Source: Humulus lupulus (lineage: Eukaryota; Streptophyta; Magnoliopsida; Rosales; Cannabaceae). From it: a DNA stretch of 64,000 nucleotides. The number at the start of each line of letters is the position of its first letter. Position 1 is the first letter of the stretch. The translations under genes and the position numbers were made by a program. Below, piece by piece: positions 21,581 through 35,677 of this stretch. The notes under the pieces were generated by a model. That model worked only from the letters and a program-made list of their open reading frames with translations. It did not search any database and was not told the origin of the DNA. The stretch is from assembly GCF_963169125.1 (NCBI RefSeq), contig NC_084802.1, positions 31,402,107 through 31,466,106 on the forward strand. Direction: 5' to 3'.

Positions 21581-23251
21581 TTCTTCCCTCATAAAAATTT
21601 CTTCCCGAAATTTAGTAGTACTCCCTCATGAAGATAATCCAAACATACAAGGACACTTCACATAAGCATACACCTCCGTCTCTAACTCCAAATCCCAAAG
21701 AATTCCCTCTTTTCTATGGATCCACCATTAGAACCTAATTATTAGAATTTTCATGTTCATTTGCACATTTAATTCGCATGTCAAAATTCTAAAAAGTTTT
21801 CTTCGTAAACCATATATTTCTGACGATGGACAACCTCCTATCCAATAAGGTGCGCTGGGTATGGATTATACTTCCTCAACATTGACACATGGGACTCATT
21901 GTGAACGTTCCCTAATTGTGCTAGTAAATTCAACCGGTAAGTGATCTTGTTAACCCCTTCGATACCCTTGAAAGGTTTCGCATACATCAGGGCTAGCTTA
22001 CGCTTCACTCTAAACCTCGTTACACCATACATGAGAGTAGCTTTCCATAAGAGATAGTCACCAACCTCAATCTTGACTTCTCGTCGATGGAAATCAAGAT
22101 AACTATTCTGGTGACTTTGAACAACCTTAAGCCCTTGTATGGTCTCAGTATTGCTTACTATGTTAGCAAAAATCTAATGTCCAACAATGACATGCTCGTC
22201 CATTCATGTCCAACAGAAGGGCAATCTATATGGTTTCCCACATAGATTCTTGTAGGAAGTCATGTTGTATATAGATAATCAAGACATTTAATTTCCAAGT
22301 AAACTCCACTCACCACGTGTGATTCCAAGTATTCCAAGTAACTTCCAAAATCAAAGATACAAGAACGAAGCATGACTTGCATCATCACTATTGTATTCTC
22401 AGACTATCCAACAATTTAAGGATGTGAAAAATACTTAAGTTTAATTCAGTCTCTAAATCTTTCTGCAATGCTCACCAAAATCTTGATGGGAAACGAGGAT
22501 CTCAAGTTGGCACCATGCTTAAGGATATATATTGTAGTTGACTACACTATCCCCATATAGTCGAGTAAATAGTATATTTTTTTTTGCAACTTAGTGAACG
22601 AGTCATACAACATGCCTTAAAATCATCAAGGAAAACCATTCACAAAATTTATGGTGAACTTGTCTCATTTACATTCTAGCATAAGCAATGGATTAAGAAA
22701 GCTCGAGTATCTCTTGTGCATAGCCTTAACCTGTTGGTACACTAATACTTAGCAACAAAGTTGGCCATACTTCATGCCTACCTACCGATGTCGTCTCTTC
22801 ATGCCTACCTACCATACCATAGTCTTTCGAATTATGAATATATGCAACAACCAATCATCCCTTATGGAATAAAAACCTTTTGGTATTTACCATCTATCCA
22901 TCTGAATGCTTGCAAATTTGGATTCGATTCCAAAGAGTCTCAATTCCTTATCTTGCCACTTGCAATGTCTAACTTGCTTAAGTAGGATTGTTGTAATCAC
23001 CACGTAATAGACATAGGATATCTCTTCTCACCCATAGTACTGCAAGTTATAATCATCCCCTGTGATTATTTTCTTTTAGTTCTTAAGAGCCAAACATGCC
23101 AAAGTACTATGGGATTTTCACCATAATACATCTGCCACCGTATTGGCTTTCACCCAGATAATACTATGGGGATGAAATCATAACCTTTCAAGCACCCTAT
23201 CCATATTTTTATCTCATCTTTAAGTCTCTTTGAGTGGAGAGGTACTTCATA
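21581..23251 (-). pseudogene. Gypsy integrase remnant
   Basis: On the minus strand the segment 22032-21838 reads LALMYAKPFKGIEGVNKITY and HVSMLRKYNPYPAHLI, the C-terminal part of Ty3/Gypsy integrases. Just upstream are matches to the REVKIEVGDYLLWK-like segment (about 22110-22050). Around 22410-22369 is DGQSENTI, the region of the catalytic glutamate in the integrase core. Stops and frameshifts interrupt all frames, so no functional integrase is encoded. A solo LTR ends this segment at 23257. Confidence 0.65.
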
Positions 23252-23256
23252 CTTCT

Positions 23257-25115
23257 TGTTGGAAAAAGCTTATACAGGATCTTTATTTATTTTCATGTAT
23301 ATCTAATATTAAACAAATTAATACGAGATAGCCTAAAGCATGTTTCTAAAATTGAATTCAAAGAGAAACAATGAATAGAATACTTACAGTATACGCATCG
23401 GAATTAAAGAGTCCTTCCTTTAGTTTCTCTAACTCTTGTATCCTCTCTGTCGCAGAGTATTATCAAGAAACTGAACCGATCTTTTATTTTCTTCACGATC
23501 TTCCAATGTATCCTTAGAACCACCTATACTAGTGTGTGAAATTCTCAACACATGAGATAGATATAGAGAGAAGAAGAGAAAATAACAAAGAGGCTTAGAA
23601 AAGGACTTGTGTTTAGAGAGAATATAAAACTATCAGAAAATCTGACTTGTGACTTATCTGTCGTCTCGGAAATCTTCTCTCTAAGCACTCCTTTTATAGA
23701 CTCAATTAGGCCATTTAATTTAATTAAAAAATCAATAAAATAACAGCCATTTTGAAGCCCTAGGTTGAAATTATCATGGGCTATAGGCCCGTGAAATTTC
23801 CCATTTGATTATAAGCCCATTGGACTTAAAATCAATGCCTGTATTATTTTCTATTGATTTAATTAATTAAATAATTATTTAAATCCTTTATCAAATTAAT
23901 TATTTATAATTTGAACCTTGATTTAAATTTATTTATTAATTTAGATACCAATTTATCTTAATTAATAAATCTGCCATAATTTCTCTTTTCTTCTCAAAAT
24001 TACACAACTCTGTGAAACTATCCAAAATTGACCTGGTCAACTTTGATAATTCTAATTGATAATTAAATCAATCAATTGAGACTATCTAGATGATTTTATC
24101 CAAGGTACAATGGGGACCATGGACCTATGAAATCAAGCTCCAATAAGTTATCATAAATCTAACAAATAAATTTACTAACTTATTAATTCCTCGTGACTCC
24201 ACTATAGATTTGGAATTGCACTCTTGAATTCATAGAATGCTCTATAACAAATATAGATACGCTATTAATTATCCATTGTTACAACCATAATTGTCACTCA
24301 ATCCTCTATAGACGGTCTACAATGAGATAGGACTAAAATACCGTTTTACCCCTCATTGTATTTTATCCTTAAAACACTTAGTTCCTTGTAAATGATATTT
24401 CAGTAAACTAATTTAATTACTGAAATGAGATCTCTATCATTTAACACCTTGAACCAAACTAAAAGGAAACCATCATTTCACTTCTTCATCAGAAGCTATA
24501 GATGTTCATATCTGTGATTAACACTCCCACTCAATTATACTACCGAGTTCCCAAGATGTAAGTATGGGCTAGTCCGTAGGGTAAGCTGGTAACGAACAAG
24601 TCAAAGAACTCAAATAATACAATCAGTTAGAATACTAACCACTCAGAATTAAGATTGAATTGACCTATGGTCAACTATATGATATGACTAGAATAGATAA
24701 TAACGGTATGTTTACTTATCTTATCAACTGTCAATATCGGTCCTGTCCGATGTAACAAATACATCCGATCTTATCTACTTTGCTAATGTTCTGGAAAGAA
24801 CATAACACTGTAATGTGTAAGTAGATCATATCGTAGATTGGCAAGTCAGTGTAAATCCGGTGCACTAACTAATCTTAGGACTAACTTATTTTGAACATAT
24901 AATCATATTTATATTCCACTGTGATTACGTCACTATAAATAAGATTAGCTATATGCTCGGGATTTAATAGAAGTTTATATTAAACAAATAATCATGAAAA
25001 TAAAACATGTGAGCAAAGTGATTGACCAAGTCAAAAAATGATTTCTATTCTTTTATTGATAATAAAATGAGATTACAAAGAATTTGGGTTTTAATTAGGG
25101 CATAAAACCCCAACA
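23257..25115 (-). mobile_element. Solo LTR A inside the Gypsy element
   Basis: It starts TGTTGGAAAAAGC and ends AAAACCCCAACA. A perfect 5-bp duplication CTTCT flanks it (23252-23256, 25116-25120). Read on the minus strand it begins TGTTGGGGTTTTATGCCC, a start common among plant Copia LTRs. No internal coding sequence is present. Length is 1,859 bp. Confidence 0.8.
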
Positions 25116-25120
25116 CTTCT

Positions 25121-25841
25121 ATGCTCGATTATAGGTCTCCAACTTCATCCCATATAAGTAATGTCTCAAACTATTTAAGGCAAAATTGATACCTACAAGC
25201 TCTCAATCATGCATGGCCAATTCTTTTCATGGGACTTCAATTGGTGTGTAGCATAAACGAAAACTCTTACTTCATTAAACGAGTATCTCCCCAAGACACA
25301 CCATAATAACTTGTGACAATGCATCACTATTAGGAATAGTTGTTACACGTGCGGTTTCCAACCTTTTATCAAATTCTTTGATAGTTTTTTTTTTCACAAC
25401 TTTCATTCCACACCACTCAATGTCCTGCCTTGTCAAGTTTTGTTAATGACATAACACCTCTCAAGAACTTTAAAAAAACTGATGATAGTGACCCTCTATC
25501 CGAACTATCCATGGATATTGACCACACTCTTTGATTAATATTTCCATTGCAAGATAGATCTAGCCTTGCATGATCCATAACAATATCTTCCTAAAAGATG
25601 ACATGTTCAAAGAATTTAATCTCGATAATCCAGAAGTCACACTTTCTTTTTTGGCATATAAATTATAATCCATTAAGTTCTGCAACACTCCTTCCAAATA
25701 TCTAGTGTGTTCCTCACACCTCTCAAGATACAACATATATCCTTAATGAGCACCAATACAAACCTATCCCAAAAGGTCTTAAATCTATACTCATAAGAAC
25801 CATGAACAATGTAGAGTGTTATTCGATTCAAACACCATCAC
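25121..25841 (-). pseudogene. Gypsy RNase H / reverse transcriptase remnant
   Basis: The minus strand near 25290-25190 reads YATHQLKSHEKNWPCMIESL, matching the RNase H start of Ty3/Gypsy polymerases. Further pieces are too degraded to place. Two solo LTRs bound the piece. No intact frame remains. Confidence 0.5.
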
Positions 25842-28142
25842 TGTAATGCCCTGGTTACCCCAGAACAGTTACGGTGAACGGTGAACTGGAAATTTGACTC
25901 GCTACCCGAGTCCTTTGGTTAAAAACGTGCTCTAAGTGTTATTAACAGGTTAAGGTGGAAAACCAACAAAGAGGAAATGATATATTTTATTAAGTATATA
26001 ACTGCTCATGAGCTTATCAAAACATTTACAAGTTATTTACAACTCAAAATGGTCACTACTGTTTCAAATTTACAAACCCACCGACCTAAGTAGCAAAATA
26101 GGGTAAACCCCCTAGTCCCTCTGAGAACTCCTTGGCCGTGGTGGTCAAGCGGCCGCATATGTACACATCACCCCCTAAGCTCTCCACTCAAGGCTGGGTG
26201 AGCTTTTCTTTCCCTTTATCTGCACCACATAGCACCCATGAGCCAAGGCCCAGCAAGAAAACACAATATAGCATGATATAATGTCAACAATGTTCATAAT
26301 AATCATTCAGGACTATTAGTCCAAAACAGATAGGTGACAGTTGCAAAAGTCACTAAATTGGGTATAACTCCCTTTAGCCTTGTGACGATAGGGTCACCGG
26401 GGCTTAACAGATAAGTGAACCTTTCACTAGCTTAAACAGGATAGGTGCATGGTGACTGGTCACCAACATAACCTTTCTCATGACCATAGAGTCATAACCC
26501 TGGAACATCGTTCCCTAGCCATGTGACAATCTGTCACTTGGGCCTTTGGCCCTGTCTCTTAGTAACTAGTCTTAGACTAGCCAAGCGCTTATAAGTTCAT
26601 CGACCTTAGGGTCGGTCCAGCATTAATGCCTTAGAGCCATTCAACGCTGATATCAATTAGATCTAATCTTCATTCGGCCCTGCGTTCAGGACGCTTCTGC
26701 TGTTTTTGACTCTTAGGTCAGAGTCCCTGACTAGTCAGTGCCATATACAAGTAAACAACATTCACTAGCATTTAATATGCAATCCAAGTCCACATTTATC
26801 AATCAACATGCCTCAATAACAATCACACATGTCATATATACACAGGGTGTAGTTTTCTTTCCTCAGATTCGAGCTAGAATGAATAAAAGAATGACCCTTG
26901 AGAACGATCAACTTTTAGTCCTTTAGCGGTCACCTAGTCATAACCAAACACGGGACATCATCAATAAAAATGATCAACATAGGTTCCCAAACCAATATCT
27001 AGCCTCCGGGACATCAATCCAAAGTAATCCAAGTAGTAGGAACAATCCCGAGGCCTAAAACTATGTTCCCGGGGTCAAAACACACAAACAGGCTCAACAC
27101 TGCTCAAGGGCTGTGGCCCTGGCACCTTGGGCCGCGGCCCCCAGCCACCACTGAAACAAGGGCTGCGACGCCCAACATCAAGGGCCGCGGCACCCAGCAA
27201 AGGCAATTTCCCCCACCTGCTTCTTCGAGCTAGGGCCGCGGCACTCCAAGAACAGGGCCACGGCCCCCAACCCAGAACATGCCCAAACTCGTTCTCCAAC
27301 AGCCCAAAGCCTCCAAAATCATGCCTAAACATTACCAAATCATCAAATCAAAGTTCCCAAGCTTCCCAATGGCCCAAAAAAATCAAAACCCAAGGCTCAA
27401 TCAAACCAAAAGCTCAATAATTCACAAAGTCCAATTCAAAGCTTAGAAACTCTAAAAACTCAAAACTTAAACTTAGATTACCTTCGATTGGGATGTTTCC
27501 CGTCAAATCCTTCAGTTAAGAAGCTTCTAATATTTCCTAGGATCGCTATGCCTCGATCCTCACTTGATTCCAACTCCTAGAACTCGAGATATCTTTGAAA
27601 AGGCTTCGAATGGTAAAAATAAACTAACGGGAAAGAACGAGAGGTTTTTTAACGTACGTTCTATCTGACAAGCTACTTCAAGCTTAAGTAACCTCAAATA
27701 AAACCTAGTGCTCAGGGTCCCAAAAACACTCCCGGGGGTATTATAGTCAAAACTTCCAGAATTTCATCTTGATCTCAATAACTCCCAATTTATCATCAAA
27801 TAAACATTCTTATTACCCAATAATTGACCCCGTTATGACAAAACCGCTAATCTATTATATAGGACAATCTCATGCCGAATAGCTCGAATATATCTCCATA
27901 ATAATGGAATCTCATTCACAAATCACAATATGCACCCAAATATACAGATATACCATTATCGGGCCAAATTATCAAAATACCCTAATATTCAAATGTGGAC
28001 CCACATGCATGCATATAACATCATATTATAATATAATTCACATAAAGATGCATATTATCATTTAATGACATAATTAAATAGTTATGGCCCTCCCGACCTA
28101 CTAATCCAACCATTAAACCGCATTAGAGATTCAGGCATTACA
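25842..28142 (-). mobile_element. Solo LTR B inside the Gypsy element
   Basis: It starts TGTAATGCCCTGG and ends CAGGCATTACA, with a perfect duplication ATCAC (25837-25841, 28143-28147). No coding sequence is recognised. A GC-rich cluster of paired palindromes such as GGGCCGCGGCCC occupies 27108-27270. Orientation is inferred from the TGTAATGCC start on either strand and is uncertain. Length is 2,301 bp. Confidence 0.8.
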
Positions 28143-28147
28143 ATCAC

Positions 28148-29651
28148 CAAAATTGAAGTTGATAAATCTTAACGATTCCAAAAGCAGTTTTAAGGATCCT
28201 TTTAATAATAATTTTTTTCCCTAATGAAATCCTTATCTAATAATCCATATGGTTTGTCCATCAGCTTAGTCATCTTTTGTGTTGCTATATAGTTAGGTGC
28301 GCTGGAAGTTTATTGAGATTAGGGAATCAAATCAACGCAAATTCAACCTTCCAAATCAGGTGGTATTTCTAGCTAATCATTCGTATCAAATATGTATTTC
28401 CATCCACCACCGATGTCCAAGGGAACTAATATGGAGACCGAGACTATCTTTCATTTGCATATAATCTCCCACAACACTCCAAGTTCTTCTTCCCACCTAA
28501 ACATGCATTTCAAAAATAAGGTTGTGCTTTGAAGCACCCGCATTGGCTCAATGGACGATGAATTCACCGCTTGATAATAAAAGAGTCACTCACTTACTCA
28601 AGCGATCAACTATGGTTTGGTACGTCCACTAACAACCCATACCAAATATTATATCCATTTTTCCAAAGGACAATCCTAATAGATTTTGTCATAACTTGCG
28701 CCACTTCAACACAATTCAACGTCCACCGACAACTGGTGAGAACCTCACTAGTGCTTCCACAAGTACACTTAATATAATGTAGGACAAATGGTTTCTCATC
28801 TCGACACAACGTGCTAATAACAAACAAGGTGTGAACGAATGAGATGCACCAACATCAAACAATACATTGATTCTTGAGTGTGAGATAATTATCATATCTA
28901 CCACAGCTCCCTGGCCTGCACCTCCATACACATCCTCATTAGCATTAGCATAGGATTGAACAAAAAAAACCATTTCTTTTATTTAATCAAGTTAGCTAGA
29001 TCTCACACTAGAACCTCTTTTAAAAGTGTACTTCTTTGGCTCTATATAGCCACATGAGTTTATAACTTGGTGAGTAACTTGAATGAAACTCGAGTTCTGT
29101 ATTAGTAGGACACCCAATCAACGATGGAAACTCATGCTGGTGATGTAGGTGATTTCTTTTCTTATGGTCTTGCTAGCCGCAACAAAAACAACCATGTTCG
29201 AAAATAGGAGTCGTCCTAGAAGGCCAAATATTTATATCAATTTCCCAAGTTTTCTACTTTAACAATTTTGTCGCCCTTAAATCTTCTTAGTCATCTTGCA
29301 ATTTATAAAGCGACAATTTCATATTTCTTGAAACTCATTTTCACGAGTTCAATATGAAGCATTGACAACACATAGTCCTTTGAGTTAAGATAGGATATCA
29401 ATTTGGTTAAAATCCCCCACTTTAGGTGACTTAGAAACTTGTTGATAAGAAGGATGGTTCTACATCAGCATCGCGAGCATAAATGGACAATTCCTCCATG
29501 CCTTGCGTAAAATCACCCACCTCCTTGGTATGCCACCATTTCACTCATTCTTTGGTCACTACGAATCAATAAAGATAACATGGTACCCAACTTGCATTCC
29601 GAGACTAACAATTTTTCCGAATTGTCATAGGCATCTGCATGTCTCTAGGGT
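28148..29651 (-). pseudogene. Gypsy protease remnant and degraded gag-pol
   Basis: The minus strand at 28973-28720 reads VLFDVGASHSFT, the aspartic protease motif of Ty3/Gypsy elements with the active-site aspartate kept (D-V-G-A instead of the usual D-T-G-A). Sequence to its left (28827-28606) fits the rest of the protease domain. To its right lies degraded gag-like DNA. Frameshifts and stops prevent expression. Confidence 0.55.
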
Positions 29652-29656
29652 CTTAT

Positions 29657-31927
29657 TGTTGAAAAACAATCAGAGTGAACAACAAAAATGGTGTGGTTGG
29701 CCCATTTTAAAAACACAAAAAAATTCCATCTCTTATATAAACAATTTATATGTTCAAGAAAACATCCAGACATAAACATTAATATGCAATATTATTAATC
29801 ATACAACATATATATAAATATACATATACTTATATATATATCATATGCACATGTATACAAATATTCAAGAACATAAATATTTACCTATTGAAGCCTATTA
29901 ATTGTCCTTGAGTCTTTTCGTATATATACATATATATATATTGATTTTCCTATCCAATGCTTTAAGTACTCAAATCACGATATTTCAGAGTGTTCTCCAC
30001 ACCTCATGAAGTGTGTGGGCACATAGAGAACATGGGTTTGTAATTTAGAAATCACAAGTTTGATCTCGACATATGAGAACTTGGATTATTGATTGAGAGT
30101 GTTAGAATAAAAGAAGAAGAAGATGACAATTTCTTGCCTGGCAAATTCTGAAACTTTTTCGGAATCCTTACTCACCTTTTTTTTCCTTATTATTACATAA
30201 TATATAGAGATTATATATTACCTTATTATTACTATTCCTAACAATAATAGTAATATAATAATAATAATAATAATAATAATATAATGATGATAGGAATTGA
30301 TTTAGGTAATATATAATTTACCAAATTTGAAAAATCTATTTTTAAATTATTAATTAATTAAATAAATAAAATAAAAACAACGCAGTTACTTTATCTGCAC
30401 TGTCTTACACGCATGGCACAATCCCTGGACTGTGTCATGCGTGTAGCAGTATTCCCTTTTTAGGGACATTGCATTTTTCTTTTATTTATTTATTTAATTA
30501 AAATCAATTATTCCACAAAATATAGTATCATCTTTTTAAGGAAAATATCACAACCATATTTCAATATTTAAATTTTAAATTCAAAATCAAAATTCAAATT
30601 GATAATCATTATTATCATCATCTTTTTAAAATTCAATAAATCAAAGACTATTTTGACTTACCAATTTTATTTTATCTCACTCAAATAAAATAATTAATTT
30701 CAAAAATTAATTAATTAATTTATATATATTTTGAAATTATATATTTAAATTAATAAACATATTTTAAAAAATTTAATAATTAATTCCAAATTAATTATTC
30801 AACCTCAATTATCATATAATTATATTTTTTACCCGAAGAATAAAATTCTTCTCAAATTTTCAAATTACAATTTTACCCTTGTATTAACTCTTACCTTGAT
30901 ATGGTGTTGATAAAGCCACCCTGGGAACCTATGGACCTATAATATCAAGCTCCAATAAATATTAGATTATTAATCAAAGTTCTTTGATTAAATAATCATA
31001 TTTATTAATCTCATAATTACTTCACTATAAATATGAAATTGAACTCTTGATAATTATAGACATATATTTATAGAGTACTTTACTAAAGAATAAAGTGTCC
31101 ATTGATATAATCATTACATACAATGTTAATCCTCTATTAATGGTTCATAATTAAACGGGAATAAAATTACTGTTTCACCCTTTTAACTATATCTTGTTCC
31201 TAGTGTACCATTGACTTTACTAGTGAAGGTTATGTCACAACAAGTTTGCGTCATGAACGCTCATAACCTTTTCAGTTCCAAAAGTCAACCCAATAGGAAA
31301 CCATTATTTGATCTATAAGAAGGTACATATTCCATACCTGTTAAACTATGTCCCCAACCATATATATCATTGAGTCCCCAAAACAATTGATCTTAGCCTG
31401 ATCATTCTGACAAACCTTAACGCATGAATCAAGGATCAGATGACATATATAGAAGTTCATAATAACCTCAGGATTAAGATCATCGTGTCTATGATCATCG
31501 TTTGATGTGTTCGATTAATACTATGATACAGTGATTAAACAAGTATTAACAAATCACATCTGGTTCAGTTCTATATATCACTATATATAAAGTATCTTCA
31601 GTAAAGTGTCCTACTATATTAGTGACCCGGATCTAGGTTACTTGTATTCATAATACTAGCGAACTGTACTACCAGTAATTAATCTAAAGAGTCCATAACT
31701 TTATTTTATTGCGAACTGTTTCAAGTTTATTATCTTAATCTTGATCCTCTCATACCAATATGAGATTAAGACCACATAGATAAAATTTGGAATTTTTTGA
31801 TATTTACTTAATATTATCAACATAATATCGGACATAGTTTATATATATAATAATAATTTAATTCAATTATTTATTTCATTTAAAATATTTGTCAACTACA
31901 ATTGCTTTAAGGGCACTATTCCCAACA
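29657..31927 (-). mobile_element. Solo LTR C inside the Gypsy element
   Basis: It starts TGTTGAAAAACAATC and ends CTATTCCCAACA. A perfect 5-bp duplication CTTAT flanks it (29652-29656, 31928-31932). On the minus strand it begins TGTTGGGAATAGTGCCC, as in many plant Copia LTRs. It contains an AAT microsatellite (about 30257-30281) and a strong hairpin (30407-30446). No coding sequence is present. Length is 2,271 bp. Confidence 0.75.
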
Positions 31928-32090
31928 CTTATCCCTCATGAATGTATGACATCCAAAGTTGCCGAAAGACTTGGAGGCAATGGTACTTTCGACTGACATC
32001 ACCTTAGTCTATAATTCTATAACTAATAATTTAGTGAGGAATATATACTTTCTATATTTGGTGACACACTCCGAGGTATTTAAACCCGGT

Positions 32091-32102
32091 GCTTTGATAC
32101 CA
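32091..32102 (-). other. Primer-binding site of the Gypsy element
   Basis: The minus strand reads TGGTATCAAAGC just inside the right LTR. This is the usual complement of initiator methionine tRNA seen in plant LTR retrotransposons. It identifies the right LTR as the 5' LTR and fixes the element on the minus strand. Confidence 0.65.
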
Positions 32103-32654
32103 TTTTTCTGTCATGACCCGAGCCCTAGGCAATGGCAGATGTGTAATATTCATAACTTGGGCGGTCAAAGGTCAAACTTTGACCATTATTGGAAAATAAC
32201 CTTAATAAATGATGATTTAGTTTATACTAAATAATATCATAATTATAAGTCCAAAATAGTGGAATAACTCCTATAATTATATAGAAAAACATTAGTGATA
32301 AAAGCATGATCATCTATCATTATACATAAACACAATAATATTCCCATAGTTATGTAATCACCAAATAGTTAAATTTAATGAGTTACAAATCATAAAAATA
32401 TACTTAGCATCCATAATTCCTCAAACTTAATAGCATAGCTAAACTCCAACATAATATATACCTTAATAGAATTAGGAATAATTCACAAGTTATACACTTC
32501 ACCTTAAACCTAAAACCTTAAAGAAAACTAGATTGGACTAAACTAGGAGAAATCCAGACTTTGGATCCCTATCCATTAATCTCAAATTTAGTGTTCTTTT
32601 GGAAGGGATAAATAGGGGTGAGCTTATAAAGTCTAGTAGGAATACAACTATGCA

Positions 32655-35109
32655 TGTAACGACCAAAAAATTACTAATAAGGCTTAAGGGCCTTGATTAG
32701 TGTGCCGGGAGGGCACAATTGGAGGTTATGTGAATTAATGGTGTGAGAATGCATATTCATGAGTATTGGATAAGCATGCGGGCCCTTTTTGGCTGGTAAG
32801 GGCATAATTGTAATTTTGGCCCGTTAGGGCATAAACGTTATTATTTGTGGTAAACTGTTGAGACCACATTATTATGTGGATATATGTGTTTGCAGCTTTC
32901 GGCACGAGGCGATCCTAGGGAGCAAGAAGCAGGAAAAGTCACAACAAGACCCGATACTCGACTCGGGGTGAGTCATGGGGTATTTGGGATATTAGATAGT
33001 CATTTGGGTTATGGAAATAAATAATTTGATATATATTTGAGGTTAGGAAGCCTAGGTGGGAATACCAGGGAATTTTACTATTTTTCCCTCGGGGACGTTT
33101 TTGGTACCCCGAGCCTCGGGATTGACTTGATTAAGTTAGGATAGGTTAGACAAAACTTAAAAATTGGTGGAAACATCAAGAACCGACCCTCCCCTCTCCC
33201 TTTTCTTTTCTCTCAAGGAAACTATTGAAAACTAAGGGGATTAGCTTGCAACACAGAGAAATTGAATGGAAGATTTGGAGGATTAACTAAGTGGAGGCTA
33301 AGGAATCTAACTAGAAACTAAGGTAAGCAGTGAATGACATTTTTGATCAATTGATTATGTGGTTTTGGGGCTGAGTTCTAAGAGTTCTTAGGTTCTCAAT
33401 TTCAAGGTTGAATTAAGGCAGAAAGCTTGGGTGTTAGCTCATGAATTGCTTGGAGGATTGAGTCTTCAGTGAAGGTAAGCTTGAATTGATGATCTAATGT
33501 TTGAATTTTAGTGTTTTCTTGACTGGTTTTGGGATTCTTGTATGTGTGGGTTGCAGAAATTAAAGTGGTGTTTTGATGGGTTTCTAAACAAGATTTATAC
33601 TAGCTTATGTTACTGAAATCATGTAGGAATGTTTGTGATAATTGGAGTATGTTATTGGGATGATTATGAGAGGTTTTGAGTGAGGTCTGAGAGTTGAAAA
33701 TGGTGGTTTTTATGGGTTCGAAGGGGTCAGGCCACGGCATAGTTCTTGGTGAGCCGCAACCTTTCGAAGCTGATGGGTGCTGGAGAAGGAGGGCGGATTG
33801 CGGCATATGGCATGTAGGGCCGCGACCTGTGTCTATTTCTAGGCGAGGTTGAGCTCTGTTTGGGGCCATGCTGTGGCATGAGGAGGCTTGAGCCGCGACC
33901 CTTAATGATATTTGTGTTTTTTGGTTTTAAGGCATGGGAACTTAACCTAGGGTGCTTGGGATCGATTCCACTACTGTGTTTGGTGGAATTCGAGGTCTCG
34001 AAGGCTAGAACTTTACCTAAAAACCCTTATACAATTAATGATGGAATCCTTTACCATGGTTGTGACTAGGTGTACGCTTGGGCTCGGGGCAGAATCGTGC
34101 TCGGGGGTCGTCTTTCCTAATTAAAGCACTTGGAATTAAAGGTAAGAAAACTGCACCTGTATATGTGGATAGGATGGGACTAAGTGTTCCCTATATTTGT
34201 ATGCATTATTATATGACTGTGATCAACCATGTGAATATGTTGGGACTAAGAGTTCCCTATAAATGTATGAATGTCATGAGGTGGTATTGTGCCACTGGGA
34301 CATGTGATAAACGACCTAAGGGTGCCGAAATCAATACTTGCGCACAGGGCACAGCTTGACCACTAGTAGCCGAGGAAAGCTTAATAATCACTGAGCTCGG
34401 TTAAGCTGGCCGGAGTCAGTGGGTATAACACTGGGCATGGCCTAAGTGAGCCATAGACAGTGGATTAAATAGAGGGTGCGGCCTACGGGCATTAACCCTA
34501 GTTGTTGCTTGACATGTATTCTATTGTTAATTATTGTGTGTGATGTGATGAGTTTCTGGAACTAGATCATTGGTTATTGACTTGTGTGCTACATTGAATG
34601 TATGCTATGGCTTGCTGGGTAATTGATTAATGCCTTGTAGATTATTTGGTTATGCTCTGTAAATTGCTTAGCTGTTAATACTGGTTATGTTATGTTTTCT
34701 TGCTGGGCCTCGGCTCACGGGTGCTACGTAGTGCAGGTAAAGGGAAGGGTAAGATGAGTTGACCATGAGTTAGAGAGCTCTGGGGGCGAGGTGTACATTG
34801 TTAGCTGCTCGGCTGCCACGGTCGAGGAATTGTACAGGGACAGGAACCTAAAACGTGTATTTCTCCATTAGAGTGGCTTGGCTATTTATTTGTTTTGGAA
34901 ATTTTGTAATTACGTTATTTAAACCGTGATTTGGGATCCCATGTACCAAATATTTGTTTTAATGAAAATTATTCGTTTATAACCAAAGTCTTTTAAACCT
35001 AACCTGTTTGTGTCGTTAGATTCATATTTTTATTTAAATGACTTGATTAGCAAGTCTTGCACTATTTCAAATACACAGTGTAACGATTTAGGTTACTCAG
35101 GGCGTTACA
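32655..35109 (+). mobile_element. Solo LTR D inside the right Gypsy LTR
   Basis: It starts TGTAACGACC and ends GGGCGTTACA, with a perfect duplication ATGCA (32650-32654, 35110-35114). No coding capacity is recognised. Paired GC-rich motifs such as GAGCCGCGACCC lie at 33728-33902. Length is 2,455 bp. Start and end resemble those of solo LTR B in pattern (TGTAA...TTACA), so both may be Ty3/Gypsy LTRs. Confidence 0.8.
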
Positions 35110-35677
35110 ATGCACGGTTAGCTTTTAAGACAAAACATATCACAAGAGCATAGCTACACGTGCACATCACATTGTCCACTAGATCCCCAGTTCCCGTTAC
35201 CCACCATAGAAAACCGACATCCTAAACCGGATAGCCGGACCTGATAACCACCACAATGGGGAGGCTCATAACCCTCCATGTTTACAGATGCTAGGTCTTT
35301 ACACCTACAGGTGAGTGGATAACTAATCTACTTATGATGACACAGAGACTAGGTCGTGAAACAACGACATGCACAAATCATGATCACTATGGCTCTCAAC
35401 AATATAACCAAAAGTAGGTAAACATGAATAACAAGAAACATATTCCCTTTTATTTTAGAAAATTAGGTAGCATAACGACTGCATTTGAATAAAACCCAAA
35501 AATCATAACCTGCATCAATATGTATATAAAAAGTATAGTTGGCACATAGTGCCCTTAGAACAGTCCAGAAAAACATGCAAATTAAGTTTTCCATTTTTCA
35601 AACATTTTATAAATATCAAAATCAGAATATGCTTAATGCACTCCAATACAATAAAATAAGTCTAAGAACCAAGTTGA

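Noticed and set aside
21170..21592. Minus-strand ORF of 140 codons rich in S, L and F
   Set aside because: It is a translation of the GAA/GA purine tract of the Gypsy LTR and has no protein-like composition.
27075..27420. GC-rich ORFs on both strands
   Set aside because: They arise from the GGGCCGCGGCCC-type palindrome cluster inside solo LTR B. Mirror-image open frames on both strands reflect base composition.
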